The notes under the pieces were generated by a model. The model did no database searches. It had not been told where the DNA came from and worked only from the letters and a program-made list of their open reading frames with translations. A stretch of DNA of 52,070 bases, taken from positions 1 to 52,070 of the forward strand of contig NZ_FNVG01000027.1 of NCBI RefSeq assembly GCF_900107935.1. Direction: 5' to 3'. Below, piece after piece: positions 17,682 through 27,553 of the stretch (position 1 is its first letter; each line of letters opens with the position of its first letter). The stretch comes from Vibrio hangzhouensis (GTDB lineage Bacteria; Pseudomonadota; Gammaproteobacteria; Enterobacterales; Vibrionaceae). Both the position numbers and the translations under genes were made by a program.

Positions 17682-18521
17682 CTATTCAGGCACAATCCAT
17701 TCCACTTTAAAGTGGCCGGTGGCTGGGGCAATTTTTTCTTTCAGATAAGGGAGAATCGCGTTCATCTGCTGCTCGAGCATCCACGGCGGATTGATGACAA
17801 TCATGCCTGATGCGGTCATGCCTCGTTCGTTGGTGTCGGGGGAGACACCCAATTCAATTTGCAGAATTTTACGAATACCAAGACCTTCGAGGCCTTCGAT
17901 CATGTCGTCAATGTCGTAGCGATTCACTACTGGATACCAAATGGCGTAGATACCGGTTGCCCAGCGCTTGTAGCTTTGCGCAATCGCGGTCACCACATCG
18001 CGATACTCTTTTGCGAGTTCATACGGAGGGTCGATTAACACCAGACCACGACGCTCTGCTGGAGGTAGGCTGGCTTTTAGACGTTTAAAACCATCTTCTT
18101 TAAAGATTTTTACCTGACGATCGCGATGGAACTCCTGCTCTAGCAGCGGAAAGTCGCTTGGATGCAGCTCGGTCAACACCATACGGTCTTGCGGACGCAA
18201 ATGCGCACGTGCCACACGTGGAGAGCCGGGATAGTAACGCAGAGCTTCACCGTTATTCAGCGTATCGATAGACTCAATATAGCTGGCGATATCTTCGGGA
18301 ATGTCTGGGTTGCCCCAAATACGACCGATACCTTGCTTATATTCGCCCGTTTTCTCCGACCATTCATGAGTCAGGTCATAGCGACCCACGCCCGAATGGG
18401 TGTCGTGATAAACGAACGGCTTTTCCTTGTTTTTTAGTGAATTAAGGATAAGACTTTGTACTATGTGCTTCACAACATCGGCATGGTTACCGGCGTGAAA
18501 GCTGTGTCGATAGCTCAGCAA
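17682..18521 (-). CDS. rlmJ: 23S rRNA (adenine-2030-N6)-methyltransferase
   Basis: The 279-residue protein starts with the characteristic MLSYRHSFHAGNHADVVKH of RlmJ (YhiR) and has the D-P-P-Y catalytic motif (LVLIDPPYELAKEY, about residues 160-173). It methylates A2030 of 23S rRNA. Length and order match the enterobacterial protein. It is divergent from prlC across 199 bases, an arrangement conserved in related bacteria. Confidence 0.95.
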   Translation of the reverse strand: MLSYRHSFHAGNHADVVKHIVQSLILNSLKNKEKPFVYHDTHSGVGRYDLTHEWSEKTGEYKQGIGRIWGNPDIPEDIASYIESIDTLNNGEALRYYPGSPRVARAHLRPQDRMVLTELHPSDFPLLEQEFHRDRQVKIFKEDGFKRLKASLPPAERRGLVLIDPPYELAKEYRDVVTAIAQSYKRWATGIYAIWYPVVNRYDIDDMIEGLEGLGIRKILQIELGVSPDTNERGMTASGMIVINPPWMLEQQMNAILPYLKEKIAPATGHFKVEWIVPE

Positions 18522-18720
18522 AATAAAGACTCAGTTGGACAAGAATGGACGGATTATAACCTCTTCTAGCCCTAAGCGGCAGAGATCTTGCCGCTTTGAA
18601 TTGACGTAATTGGCATACAAAGGATTGAAAACGGCTGTTCGAGTCTACATTTATCTATTAATTACGCTCACTTGCCTTCTGATTGAGTGAGGGAATCCAA
18701 TAATTAAAAAGGGATGCTGC

Positions 18721-20763
18721 ATGTCAAATCCATTAATGACGTTTACCGACTTACCTCCTTTTTCACAAATCAAACCGGAACACGTAAAGCCAGCGGTCGA
18801 ACAAGCGATTGAAGCATGTAGGGCGAAAATTGGTGAAGTGCTCGAGGGCAATGACCATCCAACGTGGGACAATGTCATTGCTCCGATTGAAGACATTGAT
18901 GACAAGCTTAGCCGTCTTTGGTCACCCGTGAGTCATATGAATTCTGTGGTGAATAGCGACGAATTGCGAGAAGCCTATGAAAGCTGCCTGCCGATTCTGT
19001 CGGAGTACGGTACCTGGGTGGGTCAGCATAAAGGGCTGTATGAAGCTTATAAGGCAATCAAAGCCAGCGACACGTTCGATGTGCTGTCGCAAGCTCAAAA
19101 GAAAACCATCAAAGATTCCCTGCGTGACTTCGAGCTGTCAGGCATCGGCTTGCCTGCCGATGAGCAGCACCGTTACGGGGAGATCAGCAAACGTATGTCT
19201 GAGCTGGGCTCGCAGTTCTCCAACAATGTACTTGATGCCACCATGGGTTGGACAAAGCACATTACTGATGAAAAAGAGTTGGCGGGGATGCCGGAGTCGG
19301 CGCTCGCAGCCGCACAAGCCGCCGCCGAAGCAAAAGAGCTCGACGGTTACCTGCTGACACTGGATATTCCCTCTTACCTGCCGGTATTGACCTACTGCGA
19401 TAATCAGGAACTGCGCAAGGAGCTGTATGAAGCGTACGTGACACGTGCCTCGGATCGCGGACCGAATGCCGGAAAGTGGGACAACACGGAAATCATTGCG
19501 GAGCAACTGAAGCTGCGCCATGAAATAGCACGTTTGTTAGGCTTTGGTACCTTCAGTGAAAAATCACTGGCGACGAAAATGGCCGAAACTCCGGCACAGG
19601 TATTGGGGTTCCTCAATGATCTGGCCAAAAAAGCCAAGCCACAAGGTGAGCGTGAAGTCGAAGAGTTGCGCCAGTTTGCTGAAAAAGAATTTGGCGTCAC
19701 TGAGCTTAACCTTTGGGACATCGCTTATTACAGTGAGAAACAAAAGCAACACCTGTTCCAGTTCTCGAACGAGGAGTTGCGTCCATACTTCCCAGAATCA
19801 AAAGTGGTAAGTGGCCTGTTTGAAGTTCTGGATCGCGTTTTTGGCATGCGCATCGAGGAACGTGAAGGTGTGGATACCTGGCATGAGTCGGTACGTTTTT
19901 TCGATATTTTTGATGCAGAAGGCACTTTACGTGGCAGCTTCTATCTTGACTTGTATGCACGTGAACATAAGCGTGGTGGTGCTTGGATGGATGAGTGTCG
20001 TGTGCGTCGCACCGGTATCGATGGTGAGCTGCAAACGCCTGTGGCTTACCTGACTTGTAACTTCAATAAACCGGTCGGTGATAAGCCTGCGATGTTCACC
20101 CATGATGAGGTGGTGACGCTATTTCACGAAACGGGTCATGGTATTCACCACATGCTAACTAAGATCGATACCGGAGCCGTTTCCGGTATCAATGGTGTAC
20201 CTTGGGATGCGGTTGAACTGCCAAGTCAGTTCCTGGAAAACTGGTGTTGGGAAGAAGAAGCGCTGGCCTTTATTTCTGGCCATTATGAAACCGGTGAACC
20301 GTTGCCGAAAGAGATGCTCGACAAGATGCTGGCGGCGAAGAACTTCCAGTCGGCTATGTTTATCCTGCGTCAGCTCGAATTTGGTCTGTTCGATTTCACG
20401 CTGCACACGGAATACGATCCGGACATCGGTGCTCGCGTTCTGGAAACTCTGGCAGAGGTGAAATCCAAAGTAGCGGTTTTGCCAAGCCTCGAATGGAACC
20501 GATTCTCACATAGCTTCAGTCATATCTTTGCTGGTGGCTACAGTGCAGGCTACTACAGCTACCTTTGGGCAGAGGTCCTGTCTTCAGATGCGTACTCGCG
20601 CTTTGAAGAAGAGGGGATCTTTAATAAAGAGACGGGTCAGAGCTTCCTGAACCATATTCTCGAAATGGGGGGCAGCGAAGAGCCAATGGAGTTATTCAAA
20701 CGCTTCCGTGGACGTGAGCCTGAGATAGATGCGTTGTTACGCCACTCTGGTATCAGCGCCTAA
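18721..20763 (+). CDS. prlC: Oligopeptidase A (M3 family zinc metallopeptidase)
   Basis: The 680-residue cytoplasmic enzyme degrades short peptides, including released signal peptides. Its zinc site HETGH is at residues 469-473, with the downstream GVPWDAVELPSQFLENW segment of the family. Length and motif position match enterobacterial PrlC (OpdA). AAAAGGGA lies upstream of the ATG. It stands alone, closed by a terminator at 20784. In E. coli rsmJ is its neighbour; here rsmJ is about 4 kb away, with an ATPase and asnC between. Confidence 0.96.
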   Translation: MSNPLMTFTDLPPFSQIKPEHVKPAVEQAIEACRAKIGEVLEGNDHPTWDNVIAPIEDIDDKLSRLWSPVSHMNSVVNSDELREAYESCLPILSEYGTWVGQHKGLYEAYKAIKASDTFDVLSQAQKKTIKDSLRDFELSGIGLPADEQHRYGEISKRMSELGSQFSNNVLDATMGWTKHITDEKELAGMPESALAAAQAAAEAKELDGYLLTLDIPSYLPVLTYCDNQELRKELYEAYVTRASDRGPNAGKWDNTEIIAEQLKLRHEIARLLGFGTFSEKSLATKMAETPAQVLGFLNDLAKKAKPQGEREVEELRQFAEKEFGVTELNLWDIAYYSEKQKQHLFQFSNEELRPYFPESKVVSGLFEVLDRVFGMRIEEREGVDTWHESVRFFDIFDAEGTLRGSFYLDLYAREHKRGGAWMDECRVRRTGIDGELQTPVAYLTCNFNKPVGDKPAMFTHDEVVTLFHETGHGIHHMLTKIDTGAVSGINGVPWDAVELPSQFLENWCWEEEALAFISGHYETGEPLPKEMLDKMLAAKNFQSAMFILRQLEFGLFDFTLHTEYDPDIGARVLETLAEVKSKVAVLPSLEWNRFSHSFSHIFAGGYSAGYYSYLWAEVLSSDAYSRFEEEGIFNKETGQSFLNHILEMGGSEEPMELFKRFRGREPEIDALLRHSGISA

Positions 20764-20783
20764 CCTTATAAACCTTCACATTG

Positions 20784-20810
20784 TAAAGCCTCTAGCTAGA
20801 GGCTTTTTTA
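20784..20810 (+). terminator. Rho-independent terminator of prlC
   Basis: AAAGCCT.CTAG.AGGCTTT-type palindrome (stem about 9-11 bp, CTAG at the centre) followed by TTTTTT. Confidence 0.9.
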
Positions 20811-21255
20811 TTGAGATAAAACCAAGTTTAAACGATATATCTTGCAAGTGAATATTTATTGAATAAGTTGGCGTGATATTAGATTGGTTATAAAAATGTA
20901 ATCTTCAATGAAGTCCTCATTAATGTAGCCCGTTTTCATTATTCGAAAAAACAGAAGTGTTATTTCCGCCAAAATTAGGTGTCATTAAAACTTGCTTACA
21001 AAGCCTTTATTGGTTTGGTTTTGGAATGGAATCTAAGTTTGTCTTAAGTCAAAGAAGCGTCCTAGAGTGCATGTCAGCGCGTCGAAACTTAATTACAAGG
21101 ATATCGGCTTTCAGGTAACTTAATTTGGATTTTTGCTTACGCACTAAATGTTAATAAACATGCAGGGCGGGCATTTCATAATTTGATTCAGCGATTGCTT
21201 TTTATCGGTTTTTCATTCTACCGATGTCGACTGAATTTACCTGGAGAGTTACCCC
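20811..21255. other. Non-coding gap upstream of the P-type ATPase
   Basis: About 445 AT-rich bases with no credible open frame. Near the 3' end, ATCGGT and ACCGAT pair around a short loop (about 21203-21226), just before the ATPase ribosome site. This probably holds the ATPase promoter and long leader; no ion-sensing riboswitch could be recognised. Confidence 0.5.
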
Positions 21256-24009
21256 ATGACTAAAAAGTGGTTTACAGAGACTGTCGAGAATACCCAGCAG
21301 ATGATGGGCGTTTCGGCGGAACAAGGCCTGACTTCAAAGGACGTCACCGAGCGTCAATCACAATACGGCAAAAATGAGCTTCAAGAAAAAGCTGGCAAGT
21401 CGGCACTTGAGCTGTTTGCCCATCAATTCAAAAACCCACTGATCTTTATCCTTGGTGTTGGCGCGGTTGTCTCCTATTTTACCGGCCATCTGGTGGATGC
21501 GATCGCGATTACGGCGATCATCTTTATCAACGCGCTCATCGCTTTCTGGCAAGAGTTTAAAGCTCAGAAAGGTATGGAAGCGCTGCGCCAAATGGCGGCA
21601 CCCTCGGCACAAGTTAAGCGTGATGGCGAATGGATCGATATTCCCGCCAGCGACATCGTGCCGGGTGACATCCTGAAAATCAGCACCGGCGACATTCTGG
21701 CGGCCGATGTTCGTATCTTGGAAGCCAATCGTCTGTCCATCGACGAAGCGGCATTGACGGGTGAATCGGAGCCCGTGGATAAAACGGCCAAAGTCATCGA
21801 CGATGAGTCCGTAGGTCTTGGTGACCAGCTGAATATGGGCTTTATGACGACGATGGTGACATCGGGCACGGGTTTGGGATTGGTGGTGGCGACAGGTATG
21901 CAGACCGAAGTGGGCCACATCGCTGACCTGATGGCAAATACCGAAGAAACCAAAACGCCAATGCAAGAGCGTATGGATACCATCGCCAAAACACTGATGC
22001 TGGTGGCATTGGGTGTGGTCGCCGTTGTATGTGCGATCGGTCTTTACTATGGCATGCCTTGGCTGGAGATCCTCAATACGGGTATCTCATTGTCGGTAGC
22101 GGCGATTCCTGAAGGACTTCCTACCGTTATTACTATCGTCCTGACCATGGGCTCTACTCGCATGGTGAAGAACAACGCACTGGCTAAGCAGCTTGCTGCG
22201 ATCGAAACGCTCGGTTCAACTACGGTTATCTGCTCAGATAAAACCGGGACGCTGACCCAAAACCAAATGCAGGTGATGAAAGCATACGATGCGAGCGGTC
22301 GTTATTGGGAAGTGAGCGGTAAAGGCTTTAGCCCTGAAGGGCAGTTTAAGCCGCTATCACACAGTACAGATGCCAAGCACAGCCCAGAGATGATGAAGGG
22401 TCTTGTCGTGGCAACGCTATGTAACGATTCGGAGTACATCATGGATGGCGACAGCTCGACCGTTCGTGGTAACCCAACGGAGGGGGCGCTGATTGTCGCT
22501 GCAGCCAAAGCGGGCCTGAATCAGTCTGAAATGCTCGCTTCTGGGGGCTACTCGATTGTTGAGAAATTTCCGTTCGACTCATCTCGTAAGATGGCCTCGG
22601 TAATTGTGAGAGATCCGGAAGGTAAGCACTTCCTGGCTATTAAGGGTGCGCCAGATGTGATTCTTAGAAATGCTGCCGGCTTTATGGTTGATGGCATGCC
22701 CGTTGATCATACGCCAATGGCAACCGACGGTAACCTTGCGCTGGCGGCGAGTCCAAGCGAAGAGATTGTGGCTAACTACGAAGCTGCGATTGAGAACTTT
22801 GCTCAAGATGCACTGCGTACCCTGGCGGTTGGCTTTAAAGAGCTGACAGAAGCCGATCTAGATCGTGATCATACAGAGCTTGAGAAAGACATTACTGTCC
22901 TCGGTCTATACGGCATCATGGATCCGCCACGCCCGGAAGTTCGCGGTGCGATAGAGAGCTGTTATCAGGCAGGGGTAAGAACGGTGATGATCACGGGTGA
23001 CCACGCACTCACAGCTGCTGCGATTGCTCGTGATATCGGCATTATCCGCAATGAGCAAGACCTTGTTGTGACTGGCGCGCAGCTCGATGAGATGGACGAT
23101 GATAAGCTGCGTGAAATCTGTCCTCAGGTTGCTGTATTTGCTCGTGTCACTCCTGAGCACAAGCTGCGCATCGTACAGGCTCAACAGTACAACAACGAAG
23201 TGGCGGCGATGACTGGGGATGGTGTGAACGATGCACCTGCGCTGCGTCGCGCTGATATTGGTGTGGCGATGGGTATTACCGGTACCTCGGTTGCGAAAGA
23301 CTCAGGCGACCTGATTTTATTGGATGATAACTTCAGCACCATAGTGAAAGCGGTGCGTCAGGGTCGTCAGATCTTCGATAACCTGCGTAAGTTTATCCGT
23401 CAGGCGCTGACTGCCAATGTGGGTGAAGTTTCAGTCATTCTGTTTGCGTTTCTAATGATGGGCCCGGAAGCGATCTTGCCGCTGACGCCACTGATGATTC
23501 TATGGATCAACCTGGTCTCTGATGGTCTGCCAGCACTTGCTCTGGGTGTAGAGCCAGAAGAGAAAGATCTGATGGAGCGTAAGCCTCGCAAACGTAACGA
23601 GAGCTTCTTCAGTGACCATTTGGGAACTCGTATCCTGACTCGCGGTCTGGCACTGGGTGGTATGAGTTACATGGCATTTAACTGGGCACTGACCAATGGT
23701 TTCTCCGCAAACTACGCACAAACCATGGCGTTTGCGATGTTAGTCTTTGCACAGCTATGGCACCTGTTTGACTCGCGCACGTTTACGTCGCTGTACCGCC
23801 GAAATCCATTCACCAACCCGTACCTACTGGGTGCGGTCGCGGTGTCTGCGATCCTATCGCTCGGGGTTATCTATACAGGTCTGGGTCAGCTTATCTTTAA
23901 CACGGAGGCGTTGGCAGCAGGTCACTTGTTTGGTGTCATCATGGCTGCATCGCTACCGACGCTGGTGATGTCAGCAGTGAAAGAAGCCACTAAGACGAAG
24001 TGGGTTTAA
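21256..24009 (+). CDS. P-type cation-transporting ATPase (P2A, Ca2+-type)
   Basis: This 917-residue inner-membrane pump has the full P-type set: an N-terminal cation ATPase domain, the actuator TGES (about residue 172), PEGLP in M4 (ion-site Glu), the phosphorylated Asp in DKTGTLTQ (D328), and the hinge GDGVNDAPAL (about 655). The C-terminal membrane domain carries the LMILWINLVSDGLPALALG segment. The arrangement is that of bacterial PacL/PMA-like Ca2+ or Mn2+ exporters; the P2A family is the likeliest but the ion is not proven. GGAGAG lies about 8 bases before the ATG. It is monocistronic. Confidence 0.9.
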   Translation: MTKKWFTETVENTQQMMGVSAEQGLTSKDVTERQSQYGKNELQEKAGKSALELFAHQFKNPLIFILGVGAVVSYFTGHLVDAIAITAIIFINALIAFWQEFKAQKGMEALRQMAAPSAQVKRDGEWIDIPASDIVPGDILKISTGDILAADVRILEANRLSIDEAALTGESEPVDKTAKVIDDESVGLGDQLNMGFMTTMVTSGTGLGLVVATGMQTEVGHIADLMANTEETKTPMQERMDTIAKTLMLVALGVVAVVCAIGLYYGMPWLEILNTGISLSVAAIPEGLPTVITIVLTMGSTRMVKNNALAKQLAAIETLGSTTVICSDKTGTLTQNQMQVMKAYDASGRYWEVSGKGFSPEGQFKPLSHSTDAKHSPEMMKGLVVATLCNDSEYIMDGDSSTVRGNPTEGALIVAAAKAGLNQSEMLASGGYSIVEKFPFDSSRKMASVIVRDPEGKHFLAIKGAPDVILRNAAGFMVDGMPVDHTPMATDGNLALAASPSEEIVANYEAAIENFAQDALRTLAVGFKELTEADLDRDHTELEKDITVLGLYGIMDPPRPEVRGAIESCYQAGVRTVMITGDHALTAAAIARDIGIIRNEQDLVVTGAQLDEMDDDKLREICPQVAVFARVTPEHKLRIVQAQQYNNEVAAMTGDGVNDAPALRRADIGVAMGITGTSVAKDSGDLILLDDNFSTIVKAVRQGRQIFDNLRKFIRQALTANVGEVSVILFAFLMMGPEAILPLTPLMILWINLVSDGLPALALGVEPEEKDLMERKPRKRNESFFSDHLGTRILTRGLALGGMSYMAFNWALTNGFSANYAQTMAFAMLVFAQLWHLFDSRTFTSLYRRNPFTNPYLLGAVAVSAILSLGVIYTGLGQLIFNTEALAAGHLFGVIMAASLPTLVMSAVKEATKTKWV

Positions 24010-24029
24010 CACTGGAACGATGAAAATCA

Positions 24030-24055
24030 AAAGGCGCTCATTTGAGCGCCTTTTT
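24030..24055. terminator. Bidirectional terminator between the ATPase and asnC
   Basis: AAAGGCGCTCA and TGAGCGCCTTT form an 11-bp stem. T-rich tracts lie on both sides (TTTTTG on plus, TTTTGATTTT on minus), serving the two convergent genes. Confidence 0.88.
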
Positions 24056-24075
24056 GTTGTTCTTTCTCTGTCGTT

Positions 24076-24537
24076 TTAGGGATTCACATTACGACTGATC
24101 GGGTTTTGCAGCGAAATCAGAGTCTCCGTCGATTGCACTTCTTCAATCGCCTGCAATTTATCAATCAAGACATGTTGCAGCTCTTCAATCGATCGGCACA
24201 TCAGCTTCACGAAAATATTGTAAGCGCCAGTGGTGTAGTAGGCTTCAACCACTTCATCCAGCGCATTCAGCTTTTCAAGAGCAGAGTGATAGTCTCGCGC
24301 TGCGTATAAATTGATACCAATAAAGCAGCATACGTCGTAGCCGAGTTTTTTCGTGTTCACGACCACTTCCGTTCCTTCGATGATGCCTGCCGCTTTCATC
24401 TTCTCAATTCGGACGTGGATAGTGGCCGGGCTGACGTCGAATTGTTTTGCCATCTCAGCATAAGGACGACGGGCATCTTCCATGAGAGTTTTCAGGATTG
24501 CTTTGTCTAGATCATCAAGACCATGGGTGCCATGCAT
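24076..24537 (-). CDS. asnC: AsnC-type transcriptional regulator (Lrp family)
   Basis: The 153-residue product aligns with E. coli AsnC nearly throughout. It has an N-terminal HTH (YAEMAKQFDVSPATIHVRIEKMK) and a ligand-binding RAM domain with LGYDVCCFIGI, EAYYTTGAYNIFVK and a STETLISLQNPI end. AsnC senses asparagine and controls asparagine synthetase asnA; asnA is not in this window. ATG 24537 has AAGGA in front; a longer frame to 24642 runs into the divergent rsmJ upstream region and is unlikely. About 160 bases separate it from rsmJ on the other strand. Confidence 0.92.
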   Translation of the reverse strand: MHGTHGLDDLDKAILKTLMEDARRPYAEMAKQFDVSPATIHVRIEKMKAAGIIEGTEVVVNTKKLGYDVCCFIGINLYAARDYHSALEKLNALDEVVEAYYTTGAYNIFVKLMCRSIEELQHVLIDKLQAIEEVQSTETLISLQNPISRNVNP

Positions 24538-24698
24538 ATTGAATCCTTGGTTGTTGACGGAGTGTCTAGTGACAAGATTGTGGCTAAAGCTTATCACTAT
24601 TTTTGTGTTGTCGTCTCTGTGTCGATCACGCTTATTGGTCAAGGTATCGACTTGAGGTACACTGGCGCCAAACCGCCATCCCTTTTTCGGAGTCTATC

Positions 24699-25478
24699 TT
24701 GCACATTCAACTTATCTGCGAACAAGAGTCACGTCAGCCACAGCTTATGGCACTGGCTAAACGTTGGGGGCTTACAGCATCGGAAGACTCTGAATTTGCG
24801 CTGGTACTGACCGAAGAAAGGCTGGAACTTCGCAAACTGGATGAACCTAAGTTGGGGGCGATTTATGTCGACCTTGCCGGTGGCGCTGTCGCGCACCGAC
24901 GCAAATTTGGCGGTGGCAAGGGGCAGGCGATAGCCAAAGCTGCAGGGTTAAACAAAGGCGCCACGCCGACAGTCCTGGATGGCACGGCGGGCCTGGGACG
25001 GGATGCCTTTGTTCTGGCATCATTGGGCTGTAAAGTGCAAATGGTCGAGCGCCACCCCGTGGTTGCCGCGCTATTAGATGACGGTCTGGAGCGTGCTAAG
25101 CAAGATGCCGAGATTGGTGAGTGGGTCAGTGAGCGACTGTCGCTACTGCATGCCTCCAGCCTGGACGCACTGGGACAGCTTGCCGATGATAACGCATTCA
25201 TCAAGCCTGACGTGGTGTACCTGGATCCTATGTACCCACACCCAGAGAACAAGAAAAAATCGGCTCTGGTTAAAAAGGAGATGCGCGTATTTCAGTCTTT
25301 GGTTGGTGCTGACACGGACGCCGATGGTCTTCTGGTGCCAGCACTGAAGCTGGCGACTAAGCGTGTCGTGGTCAAACGCCCGGACTATGCGAATTGGCTG
25401 GATGACAAGAAACCCACCATGGCCATTGAAACCAAAAAAAATCGCTTCGACGTTTATGTCAACGCATCAATGAGTTAG
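24699..25478 (+). CDS. rsmJ: 16S rRNA (guanine-1516-N2)-methyltransferase (TTG start)
   Basis: The 259-residue product starts at TTG 24699 (reading M-H-I-Q-L-I-C-E) with CGGAG 6 bases upstream; the open frame extends to 24603 but the family begins here. It has the GTAGLGRDAF SAM-binding motif (about residues 93-102) and the catalytic D-P-M-Y-P (about 180) characteristic of RsmJ (YhiQ). It methylates G1516 in 16S rRNA. It is divergent from asnC. Confidence 0.94.
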   Translation: MHIQLICEQESRQPQLMALAKRWGLTASEDSEFALVLTEERLELRKLDEPKLGAIYVDLAGGAVAHRRKFGGGKGQAIAKAAGLNKGATPTVLDGTAGLGRDAFVLASLGCKVQMVERHPVVAALLDDGLERAKQDAEIGEWVSERLSLLHASSLDALGQLADDNAFIKPDVVYLDPMYPHPENKKKSALVKKEMRVFQSLVGADTDADGLLVPALKLATKRVVVKRPDYANWLDDKKPTMAIETKKNRFDVYVNASMS

Positions 25479-25608
25479 TAGCCTTGTATTCATTTTTTGA
25501 GTAAATTGCTTACTGTAACTGGAGCGAGTTACTTGAAACCCAAGCCAATAGACCTTATATCTAACTAAGAATCATTCCTGTTTTCGTTTTGGTGAGTTGG
25601 AGAGTGGT

Positions 25609-26109
25609 ATGACGAAACGTCTGTGTAAGTTAAATCGTCGCGATATTAGCGCCAATCTGGGGGACATTCACCGTTTGGTGGCGGAGCCTAAGTATTTGTG
25701 TCGCTCCTGCTCGCGCTCGTCTGCCGACAAATCTACCCTTTGTAAACCTGCTGCAATCCCGCCAGCTTCTTGTCAGAACAAGCCGCTCGAACAACAGCAA
25801 CAGTGCGGTGTGTTAGCAGAAGCATTGCCAGCCCGGTCCGATAGTGTGTCCGCTACGTCGAACTCAAAATCGCAGCGCAAGGCAAAAGCGGCGGATGCGT
25901 CTAACCTCGATACGATCGATAAAAAAGCGGCAAAACGTGCGAAAAAAGCGTTAAAGCTACAGGAAAAAGCACAGAAGAAGCTGCACAAGTTGCTGAAAAA
26001 GAGTCAAAAACTGGCACGAAAGCAGAGCAAGTTGGAGCAAAAGTATCATTTGGCCGCTGCAGTGGTAGACGAACAGATGATAAAAGTGCAGCCAGAACAG
26101 CTGCACTAA
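25609..26109 (+). CDS. Cys-containing, Lys-rich coiled-coil protein of unknown function
   Basis: The 166-residue product has no family I can name. The N-terminal third begins TKRLCKLNRRDI and contains LCRSCSRSS with C-x-x-C plus further Cys (about residues 30-55), suggesting a metal- or redox-binding knuckle. The C-terminal third is almost pure Lys/Ala/Leu (KRAKKALKLQEKAQKKLHKL), a highly basic coiled coil that could contact nucleic acid or ribosomes. ATG 25609 is used since GGAG ends 6 bases upstream; TTG 25597 is a longer alternative. It ends 23 bases from the convergent DMT transporter gene. Confidence 0.7.
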   Translation: MTKRLCKLNRRDISANLGDIHRLVAEPKYLCRSCSRSSADKSTLCKPAAIPPASCQNKPLEQQQQCGVLAEALPARSDSVSATSNSKSQRKAKAADASNLDTIDKKAAKRAKKALKLQEKAQKKLHKLLKKSQKLARKQSKLEQKYHLAAAVVDEQMIKVQPEQLH

Positions 26110-26132
26110 CGAGTGACGGTATAGAGGGAAGT

Positions 26133-27011
26133 TTAGGCGTTATTAAACTGGGCTTCCGCTCTGGGCTTAACCCAAAGCTCATTCACCACCAGTGACAGCA
26201 AGATAATGCCTCCGCCAATGGACAGCTTCAATAAGTCCACATCACGATTCCAAATCACGATATTCACAATCAATCCGGCAGGCACCAGCAGGTTATTCAT
26301 GACCGCCAATGCACCCGCGTTGACCATACACGCGCCTTTATTCCAGATGAAATAGCCCAGACCTGATGCGATGGTACCAAGGTAGAGCAGCACGCCCCAT
26401 TGAACACCAGTAGTTGGCATTTTTTCCAGATTACCAAACAGGGTGAAAGCGATGGTCGCCACGACAGTTGCACCGAAATAGAAATAACCGAAAACACTGT
26501 GTTGAGGTAATTCGCTCTGCTCTTGTTCCATGACGAATTTGTAGCCAACCTGACCAATGGCAAAACACAGGTTCGCGCCCTGAACGACGAGAAATCCGGT
26601 GACGAAGTTGTCGTTGATACCCGCAAATTTGATAAAGGCGGCACCAGCTACCGCAATGGCGGCGGTGACGAAGTACCAGGGTGAGAAACGCCCTTTCAAA
26701 AAGTCATAAAATAGCGTGACATAAATAGGGGTAAACACCGTAAACAGCAATACTTCAGGTACTGAGAGCAGCAAAAAAGACTGATAGTAGAAGCAGTACA
26801 TCAGCCCTAACTGAATGCCACCAATGGCCATCAGTTTTGCCTTAAGTTTGCCCGGAACCTGTTTGAACTTGGTAAAAGGCAAAAACACCAATGCCGCGAG
26901 TACTACGCGTATTAATACTGAGAACCACGAGTCGACCTGACCCGCCAGATACACACCGATAAGGCTAAATGAAAACGCCCAAAGCAGAGTGACAGAATAG
27001 AGATAACCCAT
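26133..27011 (-). CDS. EamA/DMT-family drug-metabolite transporter
   Basis: The 292-residue protein is made of ten predicted membrane helices arranged as two EamA-like halves (about residues 5-135 and 145-285), with the usual short loops and small-residue helices (e.g. LLYLGTIASGLGYFIWNKG). It works in the inner membrane as an exporter or exchanger; the substrate cannot be inferred. It is related in fold but not closely to the second EamA gene at 31787. It is convergent with the Cys/Lys-rich gene. Confidence 0.88.
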   Translation of the reverse strand: MGYLYSVTLLWAFSFSLIGVYLAGQVDSWFSVLIRVVLAALVFLPFTKFKQVPGKLKAKLMAIGGIQLGLMYCFYYQSFLLLSVPEVLLFTVFTPIYVTLFYDFLKGRFSPWYFVTAAIAVAGAAFIKFAGINDNFVTGFLVVQGANLCFAIGQVGYKFVMEQEQSELPQHSVFGYFYFGATVVATIAFTLFGNLEKMPTTGVQWGVLLYLGTIASGLGYFIWNKGACMVNAGALAVMNNLLVPAGLIVNIVIWNRDVDLLKLSIGGGIILLSLVVNELWVKPRAEAQFNNA

Positions 27012-27083
27012 CGTACATTATTATCTATGGAGTGAAAGATGGGGCTATTGTAACACCTTTGTGAAACTTCGCAGGCATGAGTG

Positions 27084-27107
27084 CAAAAAGGCTTCCGAAG
27101 AAGCCTG
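27084..27107 (-). terminator. Rho-independent terminator of uspA
   Basis: AGGCTTC/GAAGCCT stem with TTCG-type loop on the minus strand, followed by TTTTT. Confidence 0.88.
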
Positions 27108-27127
27108 TTAGATTGCGTTTTGTTGCA

Positions 27128-27553
27128 TTAATCCTTGATAGGAACGACGAGCATATCAACTGGAGAGGTGTTGATCAGTTGACGAGTCGAGGAGAGGATT
27201 TTGCTCCAGAAATCCTGATGGTGACCGCACACTACGAGATCAACGTTGTATTCTCCGATGGTATCACGCAGTTCGTTGCTCAGATCGCCGCTTCCCACTA
27301 AAGAGTGCTTGATGGGGAAATCCGCGTACTCAGCGAACAGTTTTAGTTGGGTCATAGAGGCTTCCATTGCCTGGTGCTGTGTCTCAGCCATATTGAGATC
27401 AATAAGACCAGTATACAGTTCAGCGTAATTCACATCGATGTGAATGAATGAGACCTCTGCATCCAGCGGCTTGGCGAGAGAGACCGCTTTGTCGATCAGC
27501 ATTTTACTTTCTTCTGAGAGATCCAATGCGACCAAGATATGTTTATAACTCAT
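27128..27553 (-). CDS. uspA: Universal stress protein A
   Basis: The 141-residue protein matches E. coli UspA almost throughout: start MSYKHILVALDLSEESK, middle DVNYAELYTGLID, and end DLVVCGHHQDFWSKIL...QLINTSPVDMLVVP. It is a cytoplasmic dimer induced by growth arrest and stress. AGGA lies just upstream of the ATG. It stands divergent from ftnA and close to uspB, a conserved stress cluster. Confidence 0.95.
   Translation of the reverse strand: MSYKHILVALDLSEESKMLIDKAVSLAKPLDAEVSFIHIDVNYAELYTGLIDLNMAETQHQAMEASMTQLKLFAEYADFPIKHSLVGSGDLSNELRDTIGEYNVDLVVCGHHQDFWSKILSSTRQLINTSPVDMLVVPIKD

Noticed and set aside
21358..21966. A 202-residue minus-strand frame within the P-type ATPase
   Set aside because: Antisense to the conserved actuator region; His/Arg/Gln-rich composition of a shadow.
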